Shown: positions 42,023 through 51,226 of the stretch, in pieces
Numbering within the stretch: position 1 is the first letter of the stretch
How the letters are laid out: each line of letters starts with the position of its first letter
Origin: Candidatus Saccharibacteria bacterium UBA6664
GTDB lineage: Bacteria > Patescibacteriota > Saccharimonadia > Saccharimonadales > Saccharimonadaceae
Direction of reading: 5' to 3'
Length of the DNA stretch: 64,000 nucleotides
NCBI GenBank assembly: GCA_002455275.1
Contig: DKKO01000001.1
Span: 104,799-168,798, forward strand
Translations under genes and position numbers: made by a program
The notes under the pieces: generated by a model
The model's database searches: none
Told to the model about the DNA's origin: nothing
The model's input: the letters and a program-made list of their open reading frames with translations, nothing else

Positions 42023-43113
42023 CCAAAGAGGCCACGTTTGCCATCTTTGAACTGTTCGAGCAACTCTTTTTGCTTCTTGGAAAGCTTGGTTGGTGTATCT
42101 ACCAGTACTGACACAATATGTGCACCGCGGCGATCGCTACGCAGGTTAGGTACACCATGGTTTGATAGCTTGAAGTCGGTACCACTTTGTGTACCGGCTG
42201 GTATTTTCATACGCACTGTGCCATCGACGGTTTCTACTGTAATTTCCGTTCCCAGCGCAGCATCCACCATGCTGATATGTTCTTCACTCAGGATTATGTC
42301 GCCTTCACGCGTAAATTTTTTGTGGGCCTTTACACGAATGTGTACGTACAAATCACCCTTTGGACCATTTGCCATGGCCTCGCCGCGTTCTTTCAGGCGA
42401 ATGGTAGCCCCATCGTCTACGCCGGCTGGAACTTTTAGTGTAATCTTTTGCGTGCGCCGTTCGGTACCTTTGCCTCGACACACACTACACACTTTTTCTG
42501 GAACTTTGCCTCGCCCATGGCAAGTTTCACAAGTAACCGCCTGTTGAATGGCGCCAAACATCGTGTTCATCACTCGAGTTTGTTGGCCTGCACCTTTACA
42601 CGTTTCGCAGGTTTTCATTTGATGGCCTGGTTCTACCGTTGTGCCCTTGCAATGCGTGCATTCGTCGTCCATGGCAAGTTCGATTTCGTGCTCAACACCA
42701 AAGATTGCTTCTTCAAAGGTTAGGGTAATGCTGGTTTCAACATCACGTCCTCGAGCTGGTCCGCGCTGAGCTTGAGCACCGCCAAAAAATTGGCCGAATA
42801 TATCGCCAAGCCCGCCGTCACCAAAGTCGAAGTGAACATTTTGACCGCCAAATCCGCCGTTGAAGCCTTCAAATGGATTACCTCCACCAGATGCACCGCC
42901 AACGCCTGCATGACCAAACTGGTCGTAGCGTTGGCGCTTTTGTTTGTCTTTCAGCACTTCGTAGGCTTCATTGATTTCTTTGAATTTTTCTTCGTTGCCA
43001 CCTTCTTTGTCTGGATGATGCTTAACAGCGGCCTTTCGGAAGGCTTTCTTTATTTCGTCATCGCTAGCTGTTTTGCTAACACCAAGAACTTCGTAATAAT
43101 CTCTTTTTGACAT
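42019..43113 (-). CDS. dnaJ: Chaperone DnaJ
   Basis: 364-aa type I J-protein: J domain with HPD (KHHPDKEGG), Gly/Phe region (about 70-112), four CxxCxGxG-type zinc repeats (CTHCKGTT, CETCKGAG, CETCHGRG, CSVCRGKG), then the substrate-binding C-terminal domains. It partners DnaK and GrpE, encoded 3-7 kb downstream of it in the window. A perfect CIRCE operator overlaps its promoter, and TATACT lies 8 nt before the ATG. Confidence 0.97.
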   Translation of the reverse strand: MSKRDYYEVLGVSKTASDDEIKKAFRKAAVKHHPDKEGGNEEKFKEINEAYEVLKDKQKRQRYDQFGHAGVGGASGGGNPFEGFNGGFGGQNVHFDFGDGGLGDIFGQFFGGAQAQRGPARGRDVETSITLTFEEAIFGVEHEIELAMDDECTHCKGTTVEPGHQMKTCETCKGAGQQTRVMNTMFGAIQQAVTCETCHGRGKVPEKVCSVCRGKGTERRTQKITLKVPAGVDDGATIRLKERGEAMANGPKGDLYVHIRVKAHKKFTREGDIILSEEHISMVDAALGTEITVETVDGTVRMKIPAGTQSGTDFKLSNHGVPNLRSDRRGAHIVSVLVDTPTKLSKKQKELLEQFKDGKRGLFG

Positions 43114-43121
43114 CTGTTATT

Positions 43122-43127
43122 AGTATA
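43122..43127 (-). promoter_or_regulatory. -10 box of dnaJ (leaderless)
   Basis: Minus-strand TTGTAT, 17 bp, TATACT, 8 nt, ATG. The CIRCE sits between and over the two boxes. Confidence 0.6.
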
Positions 43128-43132
43128 AGAAA

Positions 43133-43159
43133 TTAGCACTCAAAATACAAGAGTGCTAA
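43133..43159. promoter_or_regulatory. CIRCE operator upstream of dnaJ
   Basis: Perfect TTAGCACTC-N9-GAGTGCTAA, the HrcA binding site. It overlaps the stop codon of the upstream FAD-oxidase gene by 4 bp. Confidence 0.93.
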
Positions 43160-44814
43160 AATTTTTCACGAATGTGCGAGAAGCTAAAGCCCCAGCTCGC
43201 GTCAGTCTTTTTGTGTGGGTTAAATATGTTGTCTGGGTCGTAGAGTTTCTTAATTTCCTTCATGTAGCCAAGGACTTTTTTACCGTACATCGCTTCAAGC
43301 CAAGGGCCACGCACCATTCCATCGTTGTGCTCACCAGAAACACTACCGCCGTATTTAATCACCAAATTATTGACTTCTTTCATTGCAGGCTCAAGTTTGG
43401 CGCGTTCTTTGGGGTCTTCAATTTTCATCAAAGGAATCACATGGAAGTTGCCATCGCCCATGTGACCCGCGATTGTGGCAAACAAGCGATACTTTTTAAT
43501 AATCTTGCGAAGTTTAGGCAAAAATACTGAAAGGTGCTGCGGTGGCACCACGAAATCATCAATAAACGGCGCGGTGTGCTTATCTTTTACCTTGCTTCGA
43601 AGTAGCTGGAAGCTGTTGCGTCGCATCACCCAGAATTTTTCACTTGCATGTTCACTGGGCGTTTCCTCGAAACCGTTGATTTCGTAACGAGCACGTTTCT
43701 TTTGAAGTTCCTGATGAAGTGCATGCACTTTTTTACGCACCTCATCTTCTGTTTCGGCATTAAACTCAACCATGAGCACTAGCTTTGGAACACCGTGTAG
43801 TAGCTGAAGTCCATCTGGAATAAGACTAAATAGCAGGTGTATAAACTTTTTTAACCCGAGCATCTTCAAAAAGCTTGGCATAAATTTAATTGAAAGTAGC
43901 AGGGTTTGATCGTCAAAGCTTTCGAAAGTGGCAGGTTTATGCTTCAACACGGCCGGAATCAGCTCACCCAAATCATCGATATCACGAAGGAACAGTACTA
44001 GCAAACCAGAATGTGGCTTGTGCGGCACGAGGTTTACTGTAGCCTCGCTAATAAGCCCAAGTGTGCCCTGTGCGCCAACAAATAGTTTAGTGAGGTCAAA
44101 TATTCCCGTTTCACGGTTCCACACATTCCATAAGTGATAACCGGTTGAGTCTTTTGTTACATGGGGGGCAGCAGCTTGAATCTCGTCGTAATGCTCTTCG
44201 AGTAGTTCAAATGTCTCTTTGTAAAGCTTTCCTTCGAAATCCTTTTGGCTCATCTTTTTTATAAGTTGCGTGCGAGTAAGTGGCTTTATGACATATTCGT
44301 TGCCATCGGCTAGTACAACCTTTAGCTGTGTCACAAAATTGTCGGTTTTACCGTACTCGAGCGATTTTTCACCACCTGAATTGTTGCTTACCATACCACC
44401 AACACTGGCGAGTTCACGACTTGCTGGGTAGCTGGGTAGCAATGAGCCTTTTTTCAGTGTTTCGGCTTCAAAATCACGGTACATCATGCCCGGTTGTACG
44501 GTTGCTTCGACTTTCGATACTGCCAGCAATTTATTCATATGCTTGCTGACATCGAGCAAGATTGAGTCGCCAATTGCCGCCCCTGACATGTCGGTACCTC
44601 GTGAGCGAGGCGTGATGTTTAGTTCAGGAAATTTCTTTTTGTGTTTGTTGACGAATTGTACGGCCGCCTGAAGGTCCTTGCTGTCTTTTGGAAAGCCAAC
44701 TACCTCTGGCTTTAGTTCGAACAAACTTGCGTCGTGAGAGTAAAATTCTCGAACAGAATCAGTGACATCGAGCTCGCCTTTAAAACTGCCCGCTAGTTCA
44801 GATTGTATATCCAT
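43156..44814 (-). CDS. FAD-linked oxidase, GlcD/D-lactate dehydrogenase-like
   Basis: 552 aa from ATG 44814. The PCMH-type FAD domain has ITPRSRGTDMSGAA and the ASVGGMVSNNSGGEKS stretch; the C-terminal FAD-oxidase domain has the HMGDGNFH metal-binding motif and VSGEHNDGMVRGPWLEAMYG. The protein would oxidise D-lactate, glycolate or a similar 2-hydroxy acid in the cytosol or at the membrane face. It has no membrane anchor. The stop lies within the dnaJ CIRCE. A weak extended -10 (TGCTACCAT) ends 7 nt before the ATG. Confidence 0.9.
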   Translation of the reverse strand: MDIQSELAGSFKGELDVTDSVREFYSHDASLFELKPEVVGFPKDSKDLQAAVQFVNKHKKKFPELNITPRSRGTDMSGAAIGDSILLDVSKHMNKLLAVSKVEATVQPGMMYRDFEAETLKKGSLLPSYPASRELASVGGMVSNNSGGEKSLEYGKTDNFVTQLKVVLADGNEYVIKPLTRTQLIKKMSQKDFEGKLYKETFELLEEHYDEIQAAAPHVTKDSTGYHLWNVWNRETGIFDLTKLFVGAQGTLGLISEATVNLVPHKPHSGLLVLFLRDIDDLGELIPAVLKHKPATFESFDDQTLLLSIKFMPSFLKMLGLKKFIHLLFSLIPDGLQLLHGVPKLVLMVEFNAETEDEVRKKVHALHQELQKKRARYEINGFEETPSEHASEKFWVMRRNSFQLLRSKVKDKHTAPFIDDFVVPPQHLSVFLPKLRKIIKKYRLFATIAGHMGDGNFHVIPLMKIEDPKERAKLEPAMKEVNNLVIKYGGSVSGEHNDGMVRGPWLEAMYGKKVLGYMKEIKKLYDPDNIFNPHKKTDASWGFSFSHIREKF

Positions 44815-44821
44815 AGTTCTT

Positions 44822-44889
44822 ATGGTAGCACAAAAAATGCTCACTAACCCTAGTGTTCTATGGTATCGCGTGCGTCGGTGGTGCATAAT
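44822..44889. promoter_or_regulatory. Divergent promoter region (FAD oxidase and glycosidase)
   Basis: Minus-strand TACCAT at 44822-44827 is 7 nt before the oxidase ATG; plus-strand CATAAT at 44884-44889 is 6 nt before the glycosidase ATG. Neither gene has a Shine-Dalgarno. Confidence 0.45.
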
Positions 44890-44895
44890 AGCGCT

Positions 44896-46005
44896 ATGGC
44901 CAAGCAAAAAAAGTATTCCGCACCTATAAGCCAGCTGTGGAATCTCTTTTACTACCGGTATTTCCGCCGCCACGCTAAATTTGATGGCAGCGCTGAAACC
45001 ATTTGTCGAGCTATCGTTGATAAATGCTGGAACGGTGCGTTTTACTCTACCAGCCTGGGCAATTTTGACTATTTTTGGATACGCGATTTCGCGACTGTTG
45101 TAAAACCACTACGAGCACTAGGGCATGTCGAGCGGGTGCGCGCCACCATTCAATGGGCACTGGGGCATTACATGCGTGAAGGCGTGGTAACACTTTGTAT
45201 TACGCCAACTGGCCGATTATTTGACGCACCGAAAGCTGGTATTGATACGCTTCCCTCACTTATTCACTGCATCTGGTCTGCTAAATACGAACTGACCGAT
45301 GACGAAACTAATTTTTTGAACAAGCAGCTCAAGCAGTATATTCATGACTATTTAGATCCAAAAACTGGTGCGCTACTGCCTCACCATGGACCAGCAGAAC
45401 TACGTGATGGTGTAATGTACGATCGCAGCGCGTATGTGGTGGCCATGGTAGAGCGTATGGCTTGGTCGTGTAAACATCTTGGCTTGAACTTTCCTTTCAA
45501 GCATACCTACTACCGTGATGAATTGCTTAATCATTACTGGAACGGAAAATATTTTAATGCCGATTACACCAATACAGCGTTTAGTGCCGAATGCGCACTC
45601 ATACCATTTATTATGCGCTCCGTTGAAGATACCAAAAAACTAAATGCCACACTCGATTACATTCGTGATCAAAAAATGGCCGAGCCGTATGCCCTGCCAT
45701 ATACAAATACACCCGAAAAATTTCAGTATCGCTGGTGGGCGCGTACAGTGATGCGCAATTATGCTGGCGACACCATTTGGACATGGCATGGAGCATATTA
45801 TTTACGACTACTCTGGGGGCAAAGCCGCCCTGAAGCCGCCGAACACGAGCGAAACTTTGTGCGGATGATAGAACGTTACCATACATTTCCTGAACTTCTA
45901 AACCCAAATGGCACTATGTATAATTCGCTGTTATACAAAAGTTCCGAAGGTATGATATGGGCGGCCATTTATTTGACGGTGGGTAGCTACAAACCAAAAT
46001 CTTAA
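44896..46005 (+). CDS. Six-hairpin glycosidase-like protein
   Basis: 369 aa from ATG 44896. The (alpha/alpha)6 barrel type is suggested by regularly spaced helices and motifs such as NFDYFWIRDFATVV (WxRD, common in GH15/amylo-1,6-glucosidase families), CIWSAKYELT and TIWTWHGAYYLRLLWG. It lacks a signal peptide, so it probably acts on cytosolic glycans such as glycogen or sucrose-type sugars. The exact activity is not decidable. Convergent with dnaK across a shared terminator. Confidence 0.7.
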   Translation: MAKQKKYSAPISQLWNLFYYRYFRRHAKFDGSAETICRAIVDKCWNGAFYSTSLGNFDYFWIRDFATVVKPLRALGHVERVRATIQWALGHYMREGVVTLCITPTGRLFDAPKAGIDTLPSLIHCIWSAKYELTDDETNFLNKQLKQYIHDYLDPKTGALLPHHGPAELRDGVMYDRSAYVVAMVERMAWSCKHLGLNFPFKHTYYRDELLNHYWNGKYFNADYTNTAFSAECALIPFIMRSVEDTKKLNATLDYIRDQKMAEPYALPYTNTPEKFQYRWWARTVMRNYAGDTIWTWHGAYYLRLLWGQSRPEAAEHERNFVRMIERYHTFPELLNPNGTMYNSLLYKSSEGMIWAAIYLTVGSYKPKS

Positions 46006-46008
46006 TCA

Positions 46009-46044
46009 AATAAAATAAGCACTTCGGAAAGTGCCTATTTTATT
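46009..46044. terminator. Bidirectional terminator between glycosidase and dnaK
   Basis: Stem GCACTT/AAGTGC extended by AATAAAATA/TATTTTATT flanks (one mismatch each side), loop CGGA. T-rich on both strands. Confidence 0.8.
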
Positions 46045-46051
46045 GTTTTAG

Positions 46052-47947
46052 CTATTTTTCGTCGACGACTTCACCTTCTACAGCTTCGTCTTTTTTATCC
46101 TTTTTGTCAGATTTCTTGTCGTCTTCTACTGCAGGCTCTTCGGCTGATGCAGCTTCGTACATCTTGGCACCAATTGGCATAATCGCATCGTTGAGCGCCT
46201 TCATGGCCGCTTCAAGCTTATCTTTATCTTCAGAATCTTTGTGCTTTTCAGCTTCGGCTACAGCATCTTCAATGACCTTTTTGTCGTCGTCAGAAATCTT
46301 ATCTTTGTATTCGTCTGGCATTTTCTTTGCCTGATAGATAGCGTTCTCAAGGGAGTTTTTGATATCAACCGCTTCGCGCTTTTTCTTGTCTTCATCGGCG
46401 TGAAGTTCAGCTTCTTTTTGCGCCTTTTCGATATCATCTTTGCTCATATTGCCGGAGTTTTGAATAGTGATTGACTGTTCTTTACCGGTACCTTTATCTT
46501 TGGCAGTTACGTTCAGAATACCATTGGCATCGAGGTTGAAGGTAACTTCAATTTGTGGAACGCCGCGTGGGGCTGGTGCAATGCCGTCGAGCACAAACTT
46601 ACCAAGGCTCTTGTTGTCTTGCGCAAATTCGCGCTCACCCTGCAACACGTGAATTTCTACTTGCGGTTGGTTGTCGGCTGCGGTAGAAAATGTTTCGCTC
46701 TTTGATGTAGGGATGGTAGTGTTTCGTTCAATAAGCTTGGTAGTAACATTACCCATGGTTTCGATACCAAGGCTCAATGGTGTTACATCGAGCAGCAATA
46801 CGTCTTTTACATCGCCGGCAAGTACTCCACCCTGAATTGCCGCACCAATCGCGACAACTTCATCTGGGTTCACGCCCTGCATTGGATCTTTGCCGAAGAC
46901 TTGTTTTACTTTCTCAACCACCGCTGGCATACGGGTCATACCACCCACCAACACTACCTCGTTAATTTCGCTTGCTTTCAAGCCTGCATCTTTTAGTGCT
47001 TTTTCTACAGGTGCTACTGTTTTTTCAATTAGGTCGGCTACAAGTTCTTCAAGTTTTGCGCGAGTAAGCGTGTACTCAAAGTGCTTTGGACCATCTGCAT
47101 CGGCGGTAATAAACGGTAGATTAATATCTACTTGAGGGGTGCTCGAAAGCTCTTTCTTGGCCTTTTCAGCTTCGTCCTTTAGACGTTGTAAGGCAGCGTT
47201 GTCTTTCTTTAGATCAATGCCTTCTTGGTTTTTGAATTCTTCAATAAAGTGATCGACGATGCGGTTGTCGAAGTCTTCACCACCTAGGTGTGTATCACCG
47301 TTGGTGCTTTTTACTTCAAATACGCCGTCACCAAGTTCTAGAATCGATACATCGAACGTGCCACCACCAAGGTCGAATACGGCGATTTTCTCTTCTTTAC
47401 CTTTCTCTAGTCCATACGCAAGTGCAGCAGCAGTTGGTTCGTTGATAATACGCTTTACTTCAAGGCCGGCAATTTTACCGGCGTCTTTGGTAGCCTGACG
47501 CTGTGAATCGTCGAAGTATGCTGGAACGGTAATAACGGCTTCGGTAACAGGCTCACCCAGGTGCTTTTCGGCATCGGCTTTTAGCTTAGAAAGAATCATG
47601 GCTGAAACTTCTTCTGGAGTGTAGTCTTTGTCACCCATTTTTACCGCGACACCAGTGCCTTTTTTGACGATTTCAAATGGCATAATATCGTGGTCTTTTT
47701 GAATTTCTTTATCTGAAAATTTGCGACCGATCAAACGCTTCACACCATAGATAGTGTTTTTGGCGTTGGTAACGCGCTGACGCTGAGCAACTTGGCCAAC
47801 GATACGTTCGCCTTTTTTGGTAACAGCCACTACGCTTGGTGTAGTTCGGTTACCTTCGGCATTTGCAATAACCTCTGGTTTGCCAGCTACCATGTACGCT
47901 ACGGCGCTGTTGGTTGTACCAAGGTCGATTCCTATGATTTTACCCAT
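46052..47947 (-). CDS. dnaK: Chaperone DnaK (Hsp70)
   Basis: 631 aa. Nucleotide-binding domain with GIDLGTTNS, VPAYFDDSQRQATKDAG, AVFDLGGGTFDVS and VGGMTRMP; a substrate domain with LLDVTPLSLGIET; a Glu/Lys-rich tail ending EVVDEK. ATG 47947 has TAGGAG upstream. The promoter TTGACA-18-TATTAT overlaps a perfect CIRCE, and a second CIRCE-like dyad sits in the 5' UTR. Confidence 0.98.
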   Translation of the reverse strand: MGKIIGIDLGTTNSAVAYMVAGKPEVIANAEGNRTTPSVVAVTKKGERIVGQVAQRQRVTNAKNTIYGVKRLIGRKFSDKEIQKDHDIMPFEIVKKGTGVAVKMGDKDYTPEEVSAMILSKLKADAEKHLGEPVTEAVITVPAYFDDSQRQATKDAGKIAGLEVKRIINEPTAAALAYGLEKGKEEKIAVFDLGGGTFDVSILELGDGVFEVKSTNGDTHLGGEDFDNRIVDHFIEEFKNQEGIDLKKDNAALQRLKDEAEKAKKELSSTPQVDINLPFITADADGPKHFEYTLTRAKLEELVADLIEKTVAPVEKALKDAGLKASEINEVVLVGGMTRMPAVVEKVKQVFGKDPMQGVNPDEVVAIGAAIQGGVLAGDVKDVLLLDVTPLSLGIETMGNVTTKLIERNTTIPTSKSETFSTAADNQPQVEIHVLQGEREFAQDNKSLGKFVLDGIAPAPRGVPQIEVTFNLDANGILNVTAKDKGTGKEQSITIQNSGNMSKDDIEKAQKEAELHADEDKKKREAVDIKNSLENAIYQAKKMPDEYKDKISDDDKKVIEDAVAEAEKHKDSEDKDKLEAAMKALNDAIMPIGAKMYEAASAEEPAVEDDKKSDKKDKKDEAVEGEVVDEK

Positions 47948-47980
47948 ATGTATATTCTCCTAAATGTTATCTGCTTATCG

Positions 47981-48007
47981 TTGGCACTCCTCGCAGGGCA
48001 GTGCCAA
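47981..48007. promoter_or_regulatory. Second CIRCE-like dyad in the dnaK 5' UTR
   Basis: TTGGCACTC-N9-CAGTGCCAA. It differs from the CIRCE consensus at one base in the left arm and two in the right. It lies between the transcription start and the ribosome site, so it could be bound by HrcA or fold in the mRNA. Confidence 0.55.
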
Positions 48008-48018
48008 GTTCTACCCCT

Positions 48019-48057
48019 ATAATACACAAATTAGCACTCTACTGTCAAGAGTGCTAA
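48019..48057. promoter_or_regulatory. dnaK promoter with CIRCE operator
   Basis: Perfect TTAGCACTC-N9-GAGTGCTAA at 48031-48057. On the minus strand TTGACA (48043-48048) lies inside the spacer and TATTAT (48019-48024) follows after 18 bp, so HrcA binding would cover the -35 region. Confidence 0.93.
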
Positions 48058-48079
48058 TTTGTCATGTTACCCCTGTTAT

Positions 48080-48904
48080 TTAAACTTTTATGGTCTTTTT
48101 CTTAAAGAGCCATGTCGCAACTGGTATAGACACTACTAATATACCGAGTGACCAGACAATCGCTAGCCAGCCATGATCGTCGATAGGCGTGCCGATCATA
48201 AGGCCACGCACAGCTTCAATTACGTGTGTGATTGGCTGGTTTTCCGCGAAAGGTCGAATCCATTCTGCCAGCGATTCAGTTGGCGCAAATGCGCCTGAAG
48301 CAAAGGTGAGAGGAAATACTATCAAGAAAGACATCCACTGTACACCTTCAACGCTTTTAGCCAAAACTCCCATAATGGCTGAAAGCCATGAAAATGCGAG
48401 CGTGAATAAGACTAGAATTCCGATAATCAACATCCAGTCTGAAAAGCTAGCATCTGGTCGAAAGCCAAACAATAAACCTGTTAGTAGCATCACCGTAGTG
48501 GAAATACCATTTCGAAATACGTCAGAAATTACATGGCCGTTCAGTACCGCGACATTGCTCATCGGCAAGCTTTTGAAGCGATCGACGATTCCCCGTTGCA
48601 AGTCGTTCGCAACGGCGATTGACGTAGTAGTAGAGCCAAACGCGACCGTTTGCACAATAATCCCTGCCATCAAGAAATCGAGATAACTAATGTCTTTTGG
48701 CAGTGCAAGTCCAACGGCATTGAACACCGCCGTAAACAGTACCAAAAACATGATGGGCTGGAAAAACGTACCAAGCAGCTGGTCGGTATTTCGAATAATA
48801 TGCGTAGAGCTACGCTTTATCATTAAAAGCGAATCAGTAATAGCCTGCATAAACTTTGGCTGCTTGGAGAACACAAGTTCTACTTGGGTTTCTTTTTCGT
48901 TCAT
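48080..48904 (-). CDS. ABC-2 type exporter permease (DrrB-like)
   Basis: 274 aa with six membrane segments and the ABC-2 layout of DrrB/NodJ permeases (FLMAGIIVQTVAFGSTTTSIAVANDLQRGIVDRFKSLPM is typical of the coupling loop region). It exports an unknown substrate with the ATPase encoded just upstream (TAATG overlap). Placed between the grpE/hrcA block and dnaK, on the same strand. Confidence 0.9.
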   Translation of the reverse strand: MNEKETQVELVFSKQPKFMQAITDSLLMIKRSSTHIIRNTDQLLGTFFQPIMFLVLFTAVFNAVGLALPKDISYLDFLMAGIIVQTVAFGSTTTSIAVANDLQRGIVDRFKSLPMSNVAVLNGHVISDVFRNGISTTVMLLTGLLFGFRPDASFSDWMLIIGILVLFTLAFSWLSAIMGVLAKSVEGVQWMSFLIVFPLTFASGAFAPTESLAEWIRPFAENQPITHVIEAVRGLMIGTPIDDHGWLAIVWSLGILVVSIPVATWLFKKKTIKV

Positions 48905-49857
48905 TACTTCTTCCCTTTCTTCGCTTTGCCCGTAAGGCTAAGGAATACATCATCAAGGGTTGGCTTATGAATGTCCATAGACTCAATTTTTACCTTAGCT
49001 TTCGTAAGCCTGTTAAGCACATCCGAGACGTCTTTGTTTGTATCTGAAATAACGAGCGTTATGGTTTTCTCTTCTTCATTTGAATCAAAGATTTGCTTTC
49101 CAATCGAATCGAGTGCGTTTTTGTAGGTAGCTGCTGATGCAAATGTGAGTTCAAGCCTGTCTTTTCCAACCTTACTTTTAAGCTCTTTGGCAGTACCCTC
49201 TGCGATTACCTTACCACCATCAATTACCACAATATTATCGGCAAGTTGATCAGCCTCTTCAAGGTACTGAGTAGTAAGTAAAATGGTTTTACCACTCTCT
49301 TTTAGGCGATTAATAATGTCCCACATGGCAATGCGAGAGCGAGGGTCTAGCCCTGTAGTTGGTTCGTCGAGAAATATCACAGGTGGCGTGGCAATCAAAC
49401 TTACCGCTAGGTCGAGTCGACGTCGCATGCCCCCTGAGTAGGTTTTGACAGAACGATCGGCTGCATCAACAAGATCAAACTGCTCAAGTAGCTCGTTTGC
49501 TCGTGCTTTGGCGCTTTCTTTCGTAAGTCGGTACAACCGGCCCATCATAATCAAATTTTCACGACCAGTTAAAATTTCATCCACAGCAGCCGATTGGCCA
49601 GTGAGTCCAATAATTGAACGAACATCGTCCGGACTAGTTGCCACATCGTGGCCTTCAATACTTACCGTGCCGGCATCGTAGCCTAGGAGGGTGCTCATAA
49701 TTCGCACTGTCGTGGTTTTACCGGCGCCATTTGGACCGAGAAGCGCAAGCATTGTCCCCCGCTCAACGGCTAAATTAATTCCGTTTAGCACTTGGTTTTT
49801 GCCGTAGCTTTTCTTCAGATTTTTTACCGTAATTGCATACGATTTAGCCATGCGCAT
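48904..49857 (-). CDS. ABC exporter ATPase (DrrA-like)
   Basis: 317 aa. Walker A GPNGAGKTTT, signature YSGGMRRRLDLA, Walker B VIFLDEPTTGLD, then a DrrA-type C-terminal extension (about 230-310). ATG 49857 has AAAGGATG upstream. Pairs with the adjacent permease. Drug or lipid export is typical of the family. Confidence 0.94.
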   Translation of the reverse strand: MRMAKSYAITVKNLKKSYGKNQVLNGINLAVERGTMLALLGPNGAGKTTTVRIMSTLLGYDAGTVSIEGHDVATSPDDVRSIIGLTGQSAAVDEILTGRENLIMMGRLYRLTKESAKARANELLEQFDLVDAADRSVKTYSGGMRRRLDLAVSLIATPPVIFLDEPTTGLDPRSRIAMWDIINRLKESGKTILLTTQYLEEADQLADNIVVIDGGKVIAEGTAKELKSKVGKDRLELTFASAATYKNALDSIGKQIFDSNEEEKTITLVISDTNKDVSDVLNRLTKAKVKIESMDIHKPTLDDVFLSLTGKAKKGKK

Positions 49858-49923
49858 CCTTTCATAGTCATAGCGACTAGTATAAACGAAATGTTCACTG
49901 GTTCAAAATACCGAGTGATATAA

Positions 49924-50388
49924 CTATTTTCGTGTTACTTTTACCATTGCATGGCGAATTGGCATTGTGCCAAGCAAGTAACCGGCTTGAAGCTCTTCGG
50001 CGATAACTTCGTGCTCACCAGACGCTTCTTCGTCAAATTGGATTGCTTCGTGAAGTTCAGGGTTAAATACTGAACCAGGAGTTGCATCAATACGGTGAAT
50101 ATTTAGATTTTCCAGCGACTTTTCTAAGTTTTTCCGTAGGTTCACTACTCCTTGAGCCCACGCATTATCGGCAAGTTCAGCCGGCAAATGTGCAAGCGCT
50201 CGTTCGATGTTATCAATAACAGGTAATAGCTTAAGGATACTGCTTGAAGCACCGGCGTCACGAGCTGTTTGTTTTTCAATCTCTACGCGTTTTCGATAGT
50301 TTTCAAAATCAGCCCGCGTACGCTGCAGGTCTAGCGTTAGCTCACCCAGTTGTTGTTCTAACTCTGCTTGTTTATTATTTTTCGGCAT
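49924..50388 (-). CDS. grpE: Nucleotide exchange factor GrpE
   Basis: 154 aa from ATG 50388; the longer frame to 50442 has no support. Coiled coil (about 5-50) with DLQRTRADFENYRKRVE, then the beta-rich head with the family ending AEELQAGYLLGTMPIRHAMVKVTRK-like block (split: GYLLGTMPIRHAMVKV). It releases ADP from DnaK. Lies 90 nt downstream of hrcA on the same strand and probably shares its CIRCE-controlled message. Confidence 0.93.
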   Translation of the reverse strand: MPKNNKQAELEQQLGELTLDLQRTRADFENYRKRVEIEKQTARDAGASSSILKLLPVIDNIERALAHLPAELADNAWAQGVVNLRKNLEKSLENLNIHRIDATPGSVFNPELHEAIQFDEEASGEHEVIAEELQAGYLLGTMPIRHAMVKVTRK

Positions 50389-50478
50389 TAGTTTTATTCC
50401 TTTTTCTTGTCTTTGTGTCTGTAAAAGTAAGAATGGTATCAAGCCAATATAGCGCGCTGCTAATCATATCACCTAGAC

Positions 50479-51180
50479 TCACAAGACCTCCTCGAGCATA
50501 GCTCCAGTTTGGCGAACCAAGCGCATTACACGGGCGTAGCTTTGGCGAGTCGGACCTAGCACGCCAATGTAGCTATTATCTGAGTAGGGCGATCGGAATC
50601 GACTTACAATCAGGGTAGCACCACTGCTCTTGCCGATTGGGTTTTCGCTGCCAATAAACACGTTAAGTGGCTCGTTTGGCGCAGCTTCCTTTAGCCATGG
50701 CTCAAGGTTATCGAGTAGGCGTGCAACCGATTGCGCATGCGAGCCAACCATAAATTCTGGCTGTGAGAATAGATTTCCCATGCCGCTAAGATACAGCTCA
50801 TCACCGATTGTTGCTAAGCCCAAATTATGAGTTAAATCTACTAAACTATCTACCGCGCTACGAATCGCTCTATCGGCGCGATTACCGTGGGTTGATACGC
50901 GAGCTTCAATTGCTTTCGTACTTCGATCTTGCATCTGAACATCTTCCTGCTGAGTAAGTAGATTTACGTAAAATCGATAACCTTTATCAGTTGGGACTCG
51001 ACCGGCACTCGTGTGTGGTTGAGCGATCAAATCAAGCTCTTCAAGCTTAGCCATTTCACTGCGAATGGTAGCGCTTGAAACGTTAAACAACTTTGCAAGT
51101 GTTACACTCCCAACGGGTGACGCAACTTCTGCGTACTGCTCGATAATAGCTGATAGAATGGCGATTTGACGCTCTGTCAT
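50479..51180 (-). CDS. hrcA: Heat-shock repressor HrcA (short form)
   Basis: 233 aa from ATG 51180 versus about 340 in most bacteria. The N-terminal winged HTH is intact (VGSVTLAKLFNVSSATIRSEM, then HTSAGRVPTDKGYRFYV). The central GAF-like and inserted dimerisation parts are shortened, and the end IGVLGPTRQSYARVM is conserved. HrcA binds CIRCE and represses dnaK, dnaJ and itself. A CIRCE with one mismatch overlaps its -35. Confidence 0.92.
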   Translation of the reverse strand: MTERQIAILSAIIEQYAEVASPVGSVTLAKLFNVSSATIRSEMAKLEELDLIAQPHTSAGRVPTDKGYRFYVNLLTQQEDVQMQDRSTKAIEARVSTHGNRADRAIRSAVDSLVDLTHNLGLATIGDELYLSGMGNLFSQPEFMVGSHAQSVARLLDNLEPWLKEAAPNEPLNVFIGSENPIGKSSGATLIVSRFRSPYSDNSYIGVLGPTRQSYARVMRLVRQTGAMLEEVL

Positions 51181-51186
51181 GAGGTA

Positions 51187-51226
51187 AGTATAGTCCAAAT
51201 TGGCACTCAAAGTCAATGAGTGCTAA
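51187..51226. promoter_or_regulatory. hrcA promoter and CIRCE operator (leaderless)
   Basis: CIRCE TTGGCACTC-N9-GAGTGCTAA at 51200-51226 (one mismatch). On the minus strand TTGACT (51211-51216), 18 bp, TATACT (51187-51192), then 6 nt to the ATG. The operator covers the -35, and the right arm overlaps the gmk stop codon. Confidence 0.88.

Noticed and set aside
44860..44973. Upstream starts of the FAD-oxidase and glycosidase frames that overlap one another
   Set aside because: Extensions lack family similarity and remove the shared promoter; internal ATGs 44814 and 44896 fit the leaderless boxes.
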